A DNA stretch of 64,000 bases from an uncultured Bacillota bacterium (GCA_949293555.1 CASFDV010000002.1:232210-296209); one strand, 5' to 3'; shown: positions 55,768 through 63,879, numbered from the stretch's first letter. Numbers and translations are program-made. Notes: generated by a model from the sequence alone, not told the origin.

Positions 55768-57183
55768 ATGCCTGATGCATTGGAAAACGTATTCTCCGGA
55801 AGCCCCTTCGAAGTTCTTCTTCCTGTCGCCTTGATTCTCGTTCTGGCCAAGGTCCTGGGACTTCTTTTTGAAAAGATCAAGGTCCCGGCTGTGCTCGGGT
55901 TCCTATGCTCCGGGCTTCTGGTAGGCCTTCTATCGTTCATTCCCGGGGAGACGGTCGTCACGGACTATACGAGGACTGGCATCGACATCCTCGGAAAGTT
56001 CGGCGTGGTGCTGATCCTCTTCAGCGCCGGCTTGGAGACCGACATGAAGAAGATGAAGGCGGTCGGCCTTCCCGCGGTCGCGATCACCATGGCCGGTGTG
56101 CTCCTGCCCATGCTTTTCGGATTCCTGCTGGCGTTCCTCTTCCGGGTGCACGGCGGAATCGAAGCGGACTTCCTGGAACCTGGCGTCGACCCTTTCTGGA
56201 GCGACCTCTACTACGGAGTGATCCTCACGGCGACAAGCGTCTCGATCACCGTCGCGACGCTGAAGGCCCTTGGGAAGCTCGACGGCAAGGCCGGCTCAGC
56301 CCTTGTGTCCGCGGCGATCATTGACGACGTCATTGGTATCGTCCTTCTTTCGATCGTCCTATCCCTCTCGGGCACGAGTTCCGGAGGAGGGGACTTCAAC
56401 CTCCTCATGTACATCGTCGAGGCTTGTGGATCGACGGTCTCCGGAGCCTTGGAAATCGTCCTTGTCCTGCTCAACATGGCCATCTTCGTCCTTCTGTCGC
56501 TAGTGGCGGGCTATTTGATGAGGCGCCTCTTCAACTGGCTGGGCGAGAAATATCCTCATCACATCCGCCTCCCGATCCTCTCGCTTGCCTTCTGCTTCCT
56601 CTGGGCCTATCTTGCCCAAGGGCTTTTCCAGATCGCGGACATCACCGGCGCCTACATCGCCGGGATGATTCTTTCGCCTACCAAGCCAAAGGAATATATC
56701 GACCATCGCGCGGAGACGACGATGAACGTCTTCTTCGTCCCGATCTTCTTCGCCTCGGTCGCGCTGAAGATGTACGACGCCACGATGGACTTCGGCGACG
56801 GGCTCTTCCTGACGTTCGGCTTCCTCTATGTCTTCGCCGGGCTTCTTGGCAAGTTCCTTGGCGCCGGGGCCGCTTCGCTCGCCTGCCGTTTCTCGCTTAA
56901 GGATTCCCTCGCCATCGGGACCGGGATGATGGCGAGGGCGGAGGTTCTTGTCGTGACTGCCCAGACTGGAGTGGATTCGAGGTTGGTCAGCCCGGGGATC
57001 ATGCCTTTCCCCTTGCTTCTAATCCTTGTCTCGAGCTTCCTCACCCCTTTGCTCCTGCGACTGATCTACGGGAAGGATGGCACTGGAAAGGGGGAAGGGG
57101 AGCCTTCTTCTCAAGAAGAAGCCTGCCTGGGGAAGACGGGCGAGGAATCCGCCCTTGACAGGGAGGCCTTCGCCGTCCTATAG
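55768..57183 (+). CDS. Monovalent cation/proton antiporter, CPA2-like (NapA/KefB type)
   Basis: A 471-aa transporter with 11-13 hydrophobic helices. The CPA2 ion-binding Asp-Asp is seen in SAAIIDDVIGIVLL; LFSAGLETDMKKM is the conserved segment after TM3, and ILSPTKPKEY lies near the middle. A charged 30-residue cytoplasmic tail follows; no TrkA-N domain is present. It exchanges Na+ or K+ for H+ across the membrane. The start at 55768 is set by the -10 box 6 nt upstream; the longer open frame would begin inside the promoter region. It is divergent from a PII-like protein and followed by tRNA-Ala. Confidence 0.88.
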   Translation: MPDALENVFSGSPFEVLLPVALILVLAKVLGLLFEKIKVPAVLGFLCSGLLVGLLSFIPGETVVTDYTRTGIDILGKFGVVLILFSAGLETDMKKMKAVGLPAVAITMAGVLLPMLFGFLLAFLFRVHGGIEADFLEPGVDPFWSDLYYGVILTATSVSITVATLKALGKLDGKAGSALVSAAIIDDVIGIVLLSIVLSLSGTSSGGGDFNLLMYIVEACGSTVSGALEIVLVLLNMAIFVLLSLVAGYLMRRLFNWLGEKYPHHIRLPILSLAFCFLWAYLAQGLFQIADITGAYIAGMILSPTKPKEYIDHRAETTMNVFFVPIFFASVALKMYDATMDFGDGLFLTFGFLYVFAGLLGKFLGAGAASLACRFSLKDSLAIGTGMMARAEVLVVTAQTGVDSRLVSPGIMPFPLLLILVSSFLTPLLLRLIYGKDGTGKGEGEPSSQEEACLGKTGEESALDREAFAVL

Positions 57184-57211
57184 TCCGCTTCGCGCCAAAA
57201 GGCGTGGCGAT

Positions 57212-57287
57212 GGGGCGTTAGCTCAGCTGGGAGAGCGCCTCCATGGCATGGAGGAGGTCGTGAGTTCGATCCTCATACGCTCCACCA
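57212..57287 (+). tRNA. tRNA-Ala, anticodon GGC
   Basis: Acceptor GGGGCGT/ACGCTCC, anticodon stem CCTCC/GGAGG with loop ATGGCAT, T-loop GTTCGATCC, encoded CCA. Reads GCC/GCT. A TATAGT at 57179-57184 may be its -10 box. Confidence 0.95.
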
Positions 57288-57298
57288 TCGCACAAGAG

Positions 57299-57322
57299 AC
57301 TCCGGGGCACCGGAGTTTTTTT
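57299..57322 (+). terminator. Intrinsic terminator after tRNA-Ala
   Basis: ACTCCGG/CCGGAGT stem, GGCA loop, T-run. Confidence 0.85.
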
Positions 57323-57382
57323 CGTAAGAAAAATGCGGCATCGATTTCGCTTATGGTTAATATAGCGGACGGGAGAAAGGCA

Positions 57383-59791
57383 GTGGACAAAGAGTCTTTG
57401 GATAAGAAAGCGGGAGAAATCCTCGCTAGTCTCACCGACCGGGAGAAATGCCTCCTCCTTTTCGGGAATGGGATGTGGAAGACCCACGGCATCAAGGGGA
57501 AAGGAGTGCCTGAAGTCGAAATGCACGATGGGCCTCTTGGGCTCCGGGTTCCGCTGGATGAGAAGACGTCCGGGTTCATGGAGCCAGTGGAAAAGGCGAC
57601 ATGCTTTCCTTCGCCCGCGCTTCTTGCCTGTTCCTGGGATCCGGCGCTTCTTGAATCTGTCGGCTCGATGGTTGCCAAGGAGGCGATCACCCTCCATACC
57701 GACCTTCTCCTAGCCCCAGGCATCAATATCAAAAGGAACCCTCTGTGCGGCCGTAATTTTGAATATTTCAGCGAAGATCCTCTTCTTGCCGGGATTTTGG
57801 GCGCTTCTTACATCAAAGGGGCCCAAAAGGAGGGCGTAGGCACCTGCCTGAAGCATTTCGCGCTGAACAACCAGGAGCACAACCGCTTCGCCTATAGCGC
57901 GGAGGTTGATGAAAGGACGATGAGGGAATTCTACCTACGGCCATTCGAAATTGCGGTCAAGGAGGGTCAGCCCTGGGCCGTGATGGCAGCCTATAACCGT
58001 GTGAACGGGACCTTCTGCTCAGATAACTCCTATCTTCTTGAGGACGTTCTTTTCGGCGCATGGAACTTCCAGGGCCCCGTCATCAGCGACTGGGGCGGAA
58101 CTGCCGACCCAGTCCGTTCGCATGATTTCGGCCTTTCCTTGGAAATGCCCTGCTCCTTCAGCCGCCTGCCGGAGCTTCGGAGGGCATTGAGGAAGGGGGA
58201 GCTCTCGAGAAGCAAGCTGGACGAAGCCTCCCTTCGCATGATCAAGCTTTCTTTGTTAGCCGCGAGCCGGCCGAAGGAAGCCGAAGGGTGGCGCTTTGCG
58301 GATTCCCATGCGCTTGCGAGAAAGGCCGCCGCCGAGTCCATCGTCCTTGCCCGGAACGAACGGAACATCCTTCCCCTGAAGGACTATGAGGACTGCGCGG
58401 TAATTGGCGGAATTGCCGAAAGGATGCCGTTCCAAGGAAAAGGGTCGAGCAGGGTGACCGCCCAGGCCGCGACGAATTTCCTTTCCGCGATTCCGGACGA
58501 GGACATCGCCTACGCGCAGGGCTATCCAATGGGGCTCCCGAACGAGCTTTCGGCCCAGGAACTAATGCAAGAGGCGGTCGAGGTCGCTTCCAGGGCGAAG
58601 AACGTAATCCTTTTCCTAGGCCTTCCGGAAGGAATCGAAAGCGAAGGGGATGATCGAAAGGACATGAGGCTTCCGCCCGATCAGATGGCCCTATTTGAGG
58701 CTGTGAGGGCAATTAACAGGAACACGGTAGTCGTCCTTGTCGGAGGAGCACCGGTAGAACTCGGCAGCTTGCTTGATAGCCCTGGGCTCGTCCTTTCCTA
58801 TCTTGGAGGGGAAGCTGGAGCGGAAGCGATCGACGACGTCTTGTCCGGGAGGGTCAATCCATCCGGGAAGCTTGCTGAGACCTGGCCTCTTCGGTATTCC
58901 GACGTTCCCAGCTCCTCCTACTATGGAAAGGAGATCCGGACGGCCCCCTACATGGAATCCTTCTTCGTGGGCTACCGCTATTTCTGCTCTTCGAAGGTTG
59001 TTCCGGGATTGCCCTTCGGGCACGGGCTCAGCTACACGGAGTTCTCATACCGGGGAGCACGGCTGAACCTGGAGACCAAGACGATCGAGATCGATTTGGA
59101 GAATGCTGGGAGCAGGCCTGGCGAAGAAGTCGTCCAGGTTTATGCCCGATATGAGGGAAAGGATGCGCTTATGCCGGAACGGCAGCTTTGCTGCTTTGGG
59201 AAAGTCGCTCTGCTCCCAAAGGAACATAAGACAGTATCTCTACAAATCCCTGATAGAACTTTTGAAATCTGGGATTCTTCCTCCCATTCCTTCAAGAAAC
59301 TCGCAGGGAAATATTCCTTGCTAGTCGGCTCCTCCAGCAGCGATATCAGGCTTGAGCCCATTCCTTTCGAGGTGCCTCGCGACAAGGATTCCTATAAGGC
59401 GGACAAAACTTATCTTTCGTCCCTGAAAGCCTATTTCGATTTCCGCAAGAAAGGCGTCCTCGAGGTGGATCAGGATAGTTTTTCCGCTTTGCTTGGGAGG
59501 CATCCGACTCCGGATATCGCGAGTTCGCCACGTCCCTTCGATTTGAACTCTACGATCCGCGAGCTTGAGGATTGCCGCTTCGGAAAATTCATCGGCGGCA
59601 TTATCAGGAAGCGTTTCCGTGGCAAGAGCGAGGCCGAGCTTTCCGCCGCCATCGACGTTCCTATCCGCATGGTCTCGGTTTTCTCCAGCCCTAAGTTCGC
59701 CGGTTTCGTCGTCGAATGTTGCAACGGGCGCTTCTTGCATGGCTTCGTTCGTCTTTTTATAGGAACGAGGGGGATGAGGTTCCGGGCCTAG
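57383..59791 (+). CDS. Glycoside hydrolase family 3 beta-glycosidase
   Basis: About 802 aa. The N-terminal TIM-barrel has the catalytic Asp236 in VISDWGG, preceded by LLLAPGINIKRNPLCGRNFEYFSEDP, which is characteristic of GH3. The second alpha/beta sandwich domain starts near residue 330 (AAAESIVLARNERNILPLK). The fibronectin-III-like domain (LPFGHGLSYTEFSY) follows. The last 120 residues form an extra helical segment. No signal peptide, so it is cytoplasmic and probably cleaves imported beta-glucosides or similar. The start is uncertain: GTG at 57383 has GGGAG 8 nt upstream and a TAATAT box at 57358-57363; the ATG at 57353 lies before that box. It is followed without a gap by an alpha/beta hydrolase. 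Confidence 0.9.
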   Translation: MDKESLDKKAGEILASLTDREKCLLLFGNGMWKTHGIKGKGVPEVEMHDGPLGLRVPLDEKTSGFMEPVEKATCFPSPALLACSWDPALLESVGSMVAKEAITLHTDLLLAPGINIKRNPLCGRNFEYFSEDPLLAGILGASYIKGAQKEGVGTCLKHFALNNQEHNRFAYSAEVDERTMREFYLRPFEIAVKEGQPWAVMAAYNRVNGTFCSDNSYLLEDVLFGAWNFQGPVISDWGGTADPVRSHDFGLSLEMPCSFSRLPELRRALRKGELSRSKLDEASLRMIKLSLLAASRPKEAEGWRFADSHALARKAAAESIVLARNERNILPLKDYEDCAVIGGIAERMPFQGKGSSRVTAQAATNFLSAIPDEDIAYAQGYPMGLPNELSAQELMQEAVEVASRAKNVILFLGLPEGIESEGDDRKDMRLPPDQMALFEAVRAINRNTVVVLVGGAPVELGSLLDSPGLVLSYLGGEAGAEAIDDVLSGRVNPSGKLAETWPLRYSDVPSSSYYGKEIRTAPYMESFFVGYRYFCSSKVVPGLPFGHGLSYTEFSYRGARLNLETKTIEIDLENAGSRPGEEVVQVYARYEGKDALMPERQLCCFGKVALLPKEHKTVSLQIPDRTFEIWDSSSHSFKKLAGKYSLLVGSSSSDIRLEPIPFEVPRDKDSYKADKTYLSSLKAYFDFRKKGVLEVDQDSFSALLGRHPTPDIASSPRPFDLNSTIRELEDCRFGKFIGGIIRKRFRGKSEAELSAAIDVPIRMVSVFSSPKFAGFVVECCNGRFLHGFVRLFIGTRGMRFRA

Positions 59792-60730
59792 ATGCTGATC
59801 ACTTCCCTTCTGATCCGCCATTCGTTAGCAAGGCTTCATCGCGCGAGGAGCGATAACAGCCCGGCGTTTCCTTTCTATGGCCCGGCCTCACTGGGGTTGA
59901 AGGAACAGCCGTTCTCCTTCCGTTCGGGACCTTGGCTCCTCAGGGGATCTTTCTATTGGAAGGGTGATGCCTTTCCCGAGAAACCTTTGGTCGTCTTTTT
60001 CCATGGGCTTGGGAGCGGGCGTATCGCCTATTTGCGACTGATTGCCGCCTATGCGGAAGAAGGCTACGCGATCGCTTCCTTCGACTACACGGGCTGTGGC
60101 GAAAGCGAAGGTCCTTGCATCTATGGTCTAGGACATGTCCTCAAGGATGTTCGTTCCTTCTTTGGGTGGCTGCGTTCGCAGAATAAATACGGCCCCTTCC
60201 CTTTCGTATATTCCGTTGGCCATTCCTGGGGCGGCTTTGCCTCTCTTCTTTCCACGGGTGAACCTGAAGTGAAAAAGGCTGTTTCCTTCGCCGGCTTCCT
60301 TTCTTACTCCGACATCGTCCTAAAGTACTTTCCAAAGAGGCTGCAGGGAATGCTTCGGCCCGCGGTGCGGCTTGCGCTCCTCCTTGATGGAGGGCGTTTC
60401 GGGAATCCCTCAGCAGGTAAAGTTTTTTCTAGTTCTTTAGCGAAGGTTCTTTATATCCAGGGAACCGAGGACGAAATGGTTCCGCCTTCTTGCGGGATCA
60501 CTCGCATTGAAAAACTAGGCATTTGCCAAGGAAGGGTCCGGACGGTCGCTGTTCCTTGTATGGGCCATCAGCCTTATTTGGCCAGGGAGGCCGAGCGCCA
60601 TTACATGGATTGCTTGAAACGCGGCGAAGGTTCGCTTCACGAAAAGGAAGGCGGGCCCATGAACCTTGAGCTCGCCACACGCCTGGACCCTGCGGTCATG
60701 AAAGTCTCATTCGACTTTCTTAAGGAGTAG
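59792..60730 (+). CDS. Alpha/beta hydrolase, serine aminopeptidase/lysophospholipase type
   Basis: A 312-aa alpha/beta hydrolase. HGLGSG (residue 71 onward) forms the oxyanion region, nucleophile Ser145 in GHSWGG, acid Asp227 in GTEDEMVPP, and base His259 in MGHQPY. The N-terminal 40 residues include a short hydrophobic patch (LITSLLI) not clearly a signal peptide. The layout matches S9/monoglyceride-lipase-like hydrolases (Hydrolase_4). It begins one base after the GH3 stop, so both are one transcript. The pairing suggests removal of acyl groups from glycosides, but this is inference only. Confidence 0.85.
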   Translation: MLITSLLIRHSLARLHRARSDNSPAFPFYGPASLGLKEQPFSFRSGPWLLRGSFYWKGDAFPEKPLVVFFHGLGSGRIAYLRLIAAYAEEGYAIASFDYTGCGESEGPCIYGLGHVLKDVRSFFGWLRSQNKYGPFPFVYSVGHSWGGFASLLSTGEPEVKKAVSFAGFLSYSDIVLKYFPKRLQGMLRPAVRLALLLDGGRFGNPSAGKVFSSSLAKVLYIQGTEDEMVPPSCGITRIEKLGICQGRVRTVAVPCMGHQPYLAREAERHYMDCLKRGEGSLHEKEGGPMNLELATRLDPAVMKVSFDFLKE

Positions 60731-60733
60731 GGG

Positions 60734-60739
60734 TATATT
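60734..60739 (+). promoter_or_regulatory. -10 element of the tRNA-Leu/tRNA-Arg unit
   Basis: TATATT, 9 nt before the mature 5' end of tRNA-Leu. Confidence 0.5.
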
Positions 60740-60748
60740 TCGCCACGT

Positions 60749-60833
60749 GCACTGGTGGCGGAATTGGTATACGCGCTAGTCTCAGGAGCTAGTCGGGAAA
60801 CCGGTGTGAGTTCGACTCTCATCCAGTGCACCA
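60749..60833 (+). tRNA. tRNA-Leu, anticodon CAG
   Basis: Acceptor GCACTGG/CCAGTGC, anticodon stem CTAGT/GCTAG with loop CTCAGGA, class II variable arm CGGGAAACCG, T-loop GTTCGACTC, encoded CCA. Reads CTG. Confidence 0.93.
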
Positions 60834-60838
60834 TGTTT

Positions 60839-60915
60839 GCGCCCGTAGCTCAGATGGATAGAGTGCAACCCTCCGAAGGTTGAGGTCAGGCGTTCGACTC
60901 GCCTCGGGCGCGCCA
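60839..60915 (+). tRNA. tRNA-Arg, anticodon CCG
   Basis: Acceptor GCGCCCG/CGGGCGC, anticodon stem CAACC/GGTTG with loop CTCCGAA, T-loop GTTCGACTC, encoded CCA. Reads CGG. Five bases after tRNA-Leu; acceptor identical to the other tRNA-Arg here. Confidence 0.95.
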
Positions 60916-60926
60916 ATGTGTGATAT

Positions 60927-60951
60927 ATCCCGATTCTATCGGGATTTTTTC
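60927..60951 (+). terminator. Intrinsic terminator after the tRNA pair
   Basis: ATCCCGAT/ATCGGGAT stem, 3-nt loop, T-run. Confidence 0.85.
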
Positions 60952-60957
60952 TACAAT
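60952..60957 (+). promoter_or_regulatory. -10 element of the TetR-type gene
   Basis: TACAAT. The predicted transcription start near 60964 falls at the first operator palindrome. Confidence 0.5.
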
Positions 60958-60963
60958 AAATGT

Positions 60964-60979
60964 ATAGACAAAAGTCTAT
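60964..60979. promoter_or_regulatory. Operator palindrome 1
   Basis: ATAGAC-AAAA-GTCTAT, perfect 6-bp arms, just downstream of the -10 box. Confidence 0.7.
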
Positions 60980-60980
60980 T

Positions 60981-60998
60981 AATAGACAACAATCTATT
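60981..60998. promoter_or_regulatory. Operator palindrome 2
   Basis: AATAGA-CAACAA-TCTATT, perfect 6-bp arms sharing the TAGA/TCTA core with palindrome 1, centred 18 bp from it and ending one base before the start codon. Confidence 0.7.
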
Positions 60999-60999
60999 T

Positions 61000-61506
61000 A
61001 TGGCAGAAAAGGACAGACGATTCCGGAAGAGCGAGACCTCGATGCTGACTGCCTACGTTTTGCTTCGGGCAAAAGGGCCGGTCACGGTTTCCGATGTTGT
61101 TCGGAAGGCTGATGTAAGCAAGGCTACTTTCTATCTTCATTACCCGTCCTTAAGAGAACTTGCGGACGCTGCTCTCGACTCATTGATTTCCAATGTCGCG
61201 ACTATCTTGGGCAATGAAGCAAGCGTAGAGCTTCTGATAAACGCCTTGTCCGGGGAGTCTCGCCTCTTGAAGGCAATTCTTGCTGAGAATGCCTCTTCCT
61301 TGGCGGATGCCCTTCTTCATGCATTCCCATTGGTCTTCGACCCCCTACTGGACAAGGCTCTTACCTCTGCCGATCAAAGGAGACAGGCCCGTTGCTTGGC
61401 CTATTCCTTGGTGGGCTACTTGCAGGCTTCGATTTCCGCGCGGCAAAAGCCCAGCTATGAAGCTTGGGCCAGGATGATGTCGGGTGCTCGTTTTGAAGTG
61501 ATATAG
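61000..61506 (+). CDS. TetR/AcrR-like transcriptional regulator
   Basis: A 168-aa regulator. An N-terminal helix-turn-helix of the TetR type lies at about residues 14-55: MLTAYVLLRAKGPVTVSDVVRKADVSKATFYLHYPSLREL, with the typical TFYxHYPS recognition helix end. The helical C-terminal ligand domain is shorter than usual (TetR proteins are mostly 190-220 aa). Two perfect palindromes between its promoter and start codon indicate autorepression. No Shine-Dalgarno is evident. There is no obvious adjacent target gene: tRNA-Leu follows and the MEMO/AMMECR1 fusion lies beyond it. GC is a little lower than neighbours. Confidence 0.85.
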   Translation: MAEKDRRFRKSETSMLTAYVLLRAKGPVTVSDVVRKADVSKATFYLHYPSLRELADAALDSLISNVATILGNEASVELLINALSGESRLLKAILAENASSLADALLHAFPLVFDPLLDKALTSADQRRQARCLAYSLVGYLQASISARQKPSYEAWARMMSGARFEVI

Positions 61507-61516
61507 TTACCGGGCC

Positions 61517-61602
61517 GCCCGTGTGGCGAAACGGTAGACGCAGCGGACTCAAAATCCGCCGAGCCAAAACTCATGCCGGTTCGAGTCCGGCCACGGGCAC
61601 CA
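61517..61602 (+). tRNA. tRNA-Leu, anticodon CAA
   Basis: Acceptor GCCCGTG/CACGGGC, anticodon stem GCGGA/TCCGC with loop CTCAAAA, long variable arm, T-loop GTTCGAGTC, encoded CCA. Reads TTG. Confidence 0.95.
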
Positions 61603-61625
61603 CTCCGAAGAGGGGTGTTTTCTTT
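61601..61625 (+). terminator. Intrinsic terminator after tRNA-Leu(CAA)
   Basis: CACTCC/GGGGTG stem followed by a T-rich tail; the stem begins within the CCA end. Confidence 0.65.
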
Positions 61626-61659
61626 TATCTGCCTATAGGAAAAGCAGTAGCCTGTGCGG

Positions 61660-61665
61660 TATAAA
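61660..61665 (+). promoter_or_regulatory. -10 element of a predicted leaderless promoter
   Basis: TATAAA, 7 nt before the ATG at 61673. Confidence 0.45.
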
Positions 61666-61672
61666 TCAAGCC

Positions 61673-63049
61673 ATGAGCATTGTCGCTGGAGCCCTTCTCC
61701 CCCATCCCGTACTCAGCATCCCAGAAGTAGGGAAAGGGGAAGAACGTTCTATTTCTGCGGTTGTGGAGGCTATGGGGGAGATCGCGAAGAAACTCGCCTC
61801 GCTTAAGCCTGACACTATCGTGATCATTTCCAGCCACTCCGAGGGCTATCGGGACTACTTCCAGCTTTTCGACGGTGAGGTCGGCATTGGTTCGATGGCG
61901 GGTTTCGATGCCTCTGACATCAATTTCCGCGTTCTTTATGACAAGCAGTTCGTCCGGACTCTGGCCGAACTTGCTCGCAAAGGGACGTTTCCTGCCGGAA
62001 CGATGGGGGACAAAGGAAGCTTCCTGGATTACGGGGTCATGGTGCCTCTTTATTTCCTGCAGAAAGAAATGCCCTCGGTACGTATCGTCCGCCTCGCGAT
62101 TTCCTCCCTTCCTTTTCTCAGCCACTATCTCCTTGGGAAAATAGTTGCCGAAGCCAGCCAGCGCCTGGGCAGGAGAACGGTCGTCGTGGCGTCGGGGGAC
62201 TTATCCCATCACCTATCGAAGAATGAAGATGCTTCTATATCTGAATTGGCCGCGCAATACGAGGAAGCCATGCAAAAGTCCCTTAAAAATGGTAATTTCC
62301 TCGATTGGCTGACCGTCGATCCATCGATTCTCGCTGCTGCAGGGGAGTGCGGGCACCGTCCTCTTCTGATCATGGCAGGAGCATTGGACGGACGGCATTT
62401 GAAGGTGCTCCACCACAGCCATGAGGTGTACCTTGGGACTGGCTATTCCACGGCTTGCTACGTCGCGGAGGGCAGCGATCCGACAAGGAGGTTCGACTCT
62501 CTCTACTTGAGCCGGGAAGCATTTGTCTGCTCCAACGCAAGGGCGAAGAGCGACAAGGTCGCCGCCTTGGCAAGAAAAGCGATTGAGGTGTGGGTCTCCC
62601 AGCAGGCAAGGATCGCCTCCCCTGAGGAAGAGCCGTTCTCCTTGCCCGCCAAGCCGGTTTTCGTCACGATCCGCGTGCATGGCTCTATGCACGGCTGCAT
62701 CGGGGCGATAAGGCCTATTCGGTCGAAAATGGGAGAGGAAATCATCGAGAGCGCGATTTCCTCCGCGAAAGACTCGCGTTTCCCTCCTCTAACGAAGGAA
62801 GACCTGCCTTATCTCGATGTTACGGTCGACGTCCTCGGATCCCTTCAAAGAATCCATTCCATTTACAAGCTGGACCCGAAGAAATACGGGGTCTACGTAC
62901 AAAGCGGGAAGAGGCACGGCTTCGTCCTGCCTCGACAGGAAGGCGCCACGACGATCGAAAGCCAGCTTGCCGCTGCGAAAAGAAAGGCCGGCATCGAGTT
63001 CGACGAGCCCGTCACCCTCTACCGCATACCTTCGAACCAGCACCGATAG
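61673..63049 (+). CDS. MEMO1-AMMECR1 fusion (AmmeMemoRadiSam proteins B and A)
   Basis: A 458-aa two-domain protein. Residues 1-270 are the Memo domain (AmmeMemoRadiSam B), related to ring-cleaving dioxygenases: GALLPHPVL, ISSHSEGYRDYF, DKGSFLDYGVMVPLYFL, VVASGDLSHHL and STACYVAEG, with several conserved His. Residues about 275-455 are the AMMECR1 domain (protein A): VFVTIRVHGSMHGCIGAIRP, DSRFPPLTKEDLPYLDVTVDVL, GVYVQSGKRHGFVLPRQEGA. In the genomic system these two accompany a radical SAM enzyme, which is not seen in this window. The start at 61673 has a -10 box 7 nt upstream. Confidence 0.9.
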   Translation: MSIVAGALLPHPVLSIPEVGKGEERSISAVVEAMGEIAKKLASLKPDTIVIISSHSEGYRDYFQLFDGEVGIGSMAGFDASDINFRVLYDKQFVRTLAELARKGTFPAGTMGDKGSFLDYGVMVPLYFLQKEMPSVRIVRLAISSLPFLSHYLLGKIVAEASQRLGRRTVVVASGDLSHHLSKNEDASISELAAQYEEAMQKSLKNGNFLDWLTVDPSILAAAGECGHRPLLIMAGALDGRHLKVLHHSHEVYLGTGYSTACYVAEGSDPTRRFDSLYLSREAFVCSNARAKSDKVAALARKAIEVWVSQQARIASPEEEPFSLPAKPVFVTIRVHGSMHGCIGAIRPIRSKMGEEIIESAISSAKDSRFPPLTKEDLPYLDVTVDVLGSLQRIHSIYKLDPKKYGVYVQSGKRHGFVLPRQEGATTIESQLAAAKRKAGIEFDEPVTLYRIPSNQHR

Positions 63050-63062
63050 ATGGCGCTTGTGC

Positions 63063-63068
63063 TAGAGT
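63063..63068 (+). promoter_or_regulatory. -10 element of a predicted leaderless promoter
   Basis: TAGAGT, 7 nt before the ATG at 63076. Confidence 0.35.
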
Positions 63069-63075
63069 AGACGCG

Positions 63076-63720
63076 ATGTCTATTTGGAACAAGCTTAGGT
63101 ACGCGAACTGGAAACGGCTCCTTGCGATCGTTTTTTCAATCATCGCTCTCGTTGGTTCGATCACAGGCTACGCGATCACCATGATCAATAGCGCTGGGGG
63201 CGGTTCCCTGGACAAGTTCACGAACATGGCCCTCGAGACCTTGAGCGTCATCGTGATGCTTCTGGTCGCCTACTACCTTCTCGACGGAAACGTCCGGAAC
63301 TCGAATTCCGCCTACAGGGGAGTGCTCAGCTTCGTCATGATCATGGCGCTCAACGGCGTCCTGGACATCCTCGACTGCATCATCCAGATCGCTGCGGGCG
63401 GCTTCCTGACAGTATTCTTCTATTCCGTCTCGATCATCCTTGCCCTGGCCTCAGCGATCACCGGTTTCATCCTCTATCGGAAGATCATGGCCTACCTCGC
63501 CGGCTCCTATATGGCGCCCGCCTACAAGAACCTCCTGGGATGGACGATCTCTTTCGTCATCATCTGCGTCCTTTACTCGCTCACCGTGGTCGGCCTTTCC
63601 ATCGAATTCCTTGTAATGGACCCCGCGTCTTTGTACGGGTGGGCCGCCTTCGTATCTGTTCTTCCCAACATCGCCTTCCCTCTCGCGATTTTGTTCACCA
63701 CGATGCGGCTCGCCCATTGA
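63076..63720 (+). CDS. Multi-pass membrane protein of unknown function
   Basis: A 214-aa protein with about six hydrophobic helices: LAIVFSIIALVGSITGYAI, LETLSVIVMLLVAYYLL, GVLSFVMIMALNGVLDIL, a segment around FLTVFFYSVSIILALASAITGFIL, GWTISFVIICVLYSLTVVGL, and a final WAAFVSVLPNIAFPLAIL. The N-terminus begins MSIWNKLRYANWKRL, a positive cytoplasmic anchor. No family recognised and no catalytic motif. It lies between the MEMO-AMMECR1 fusion and the riboswitch-controlled P-type ATPase, in the same direction but with its own predicted start signal. Confidence 0.7.
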   Translation: MSIWNKLRYANWKRLLAIVFSIIALVGSITGYAITMINSAGGGSLDKFTNMALETLSVIVMLLVAYYLLDGNVRNSNSAYRGVLSFVMIMALNGVLDILDCIIQIAAGGFLTVFFYSVSIILALASAITGFILYRKIMAYLAGSYMAPAYKNLLGWTISFVIICVLYSLTVVGLSIEFLVMDPASLYGWAAFVSVLPNIAFPLAILFTTMRLAH

Positions 63721-63749
63721 GCGTCCTTCCAAGAAGGTGCCTTTCCCTC

Positions 63750-63755
63750 TATAAT
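63750..63755 (+). promoter_or_regulatory. -10 element of the riboswitch transcript
   Basis: Consensus TATAAT; the transcript should begin near 63762, at the base of the riboswitch. Confidence 0.6.
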
Positions 63756-63760
63756 CCTCG

Positions 63761-63860
63761 CCCGTGAGGGGAGTAGCGGTTCGCCAAGCTCGACATCCCG
63801 CCGGAACGGATCCGGCCGGGCTTGACGGGGTGCACCAGCCCACGCCAGACCTCCAACGCC
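63761..63860 (+). ncRNA. yybP-ykoY family manganese riboswitch
   Basis: The 5' conserved loop GGGGAGTAGC (63769-63778) and the 3' partner GCCAGACCTCC (63844-63854) match the two halves of the yybP-ykoY Mn2+ aptamer; GAGG (63766-63769) and CCTC (63850-63853) close the P1 helix. Internal helices (CCGGAACGGATCCGG region, GGGCTTGAC) fill the arms. It lies just before a P-type ATPase, a known target class. A hairpin at 63859-63872 pairs CCTTT with AAAGG of the ribosome-binding site AAAGGAG (63868-63874), so control is probably at translation initiation. Confidence 0.85.
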
Positions 63861-63879
63861 TTTCGGCAAAGGAGTGAGC

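Noticed and set aside
57353-57382. GH3 start at ATG 57353
   Set aside because: A -10-like TAATAT lies downstream of it and a Shine-Dalgarno precedes the GTG at 57383; kept as an alternative only.
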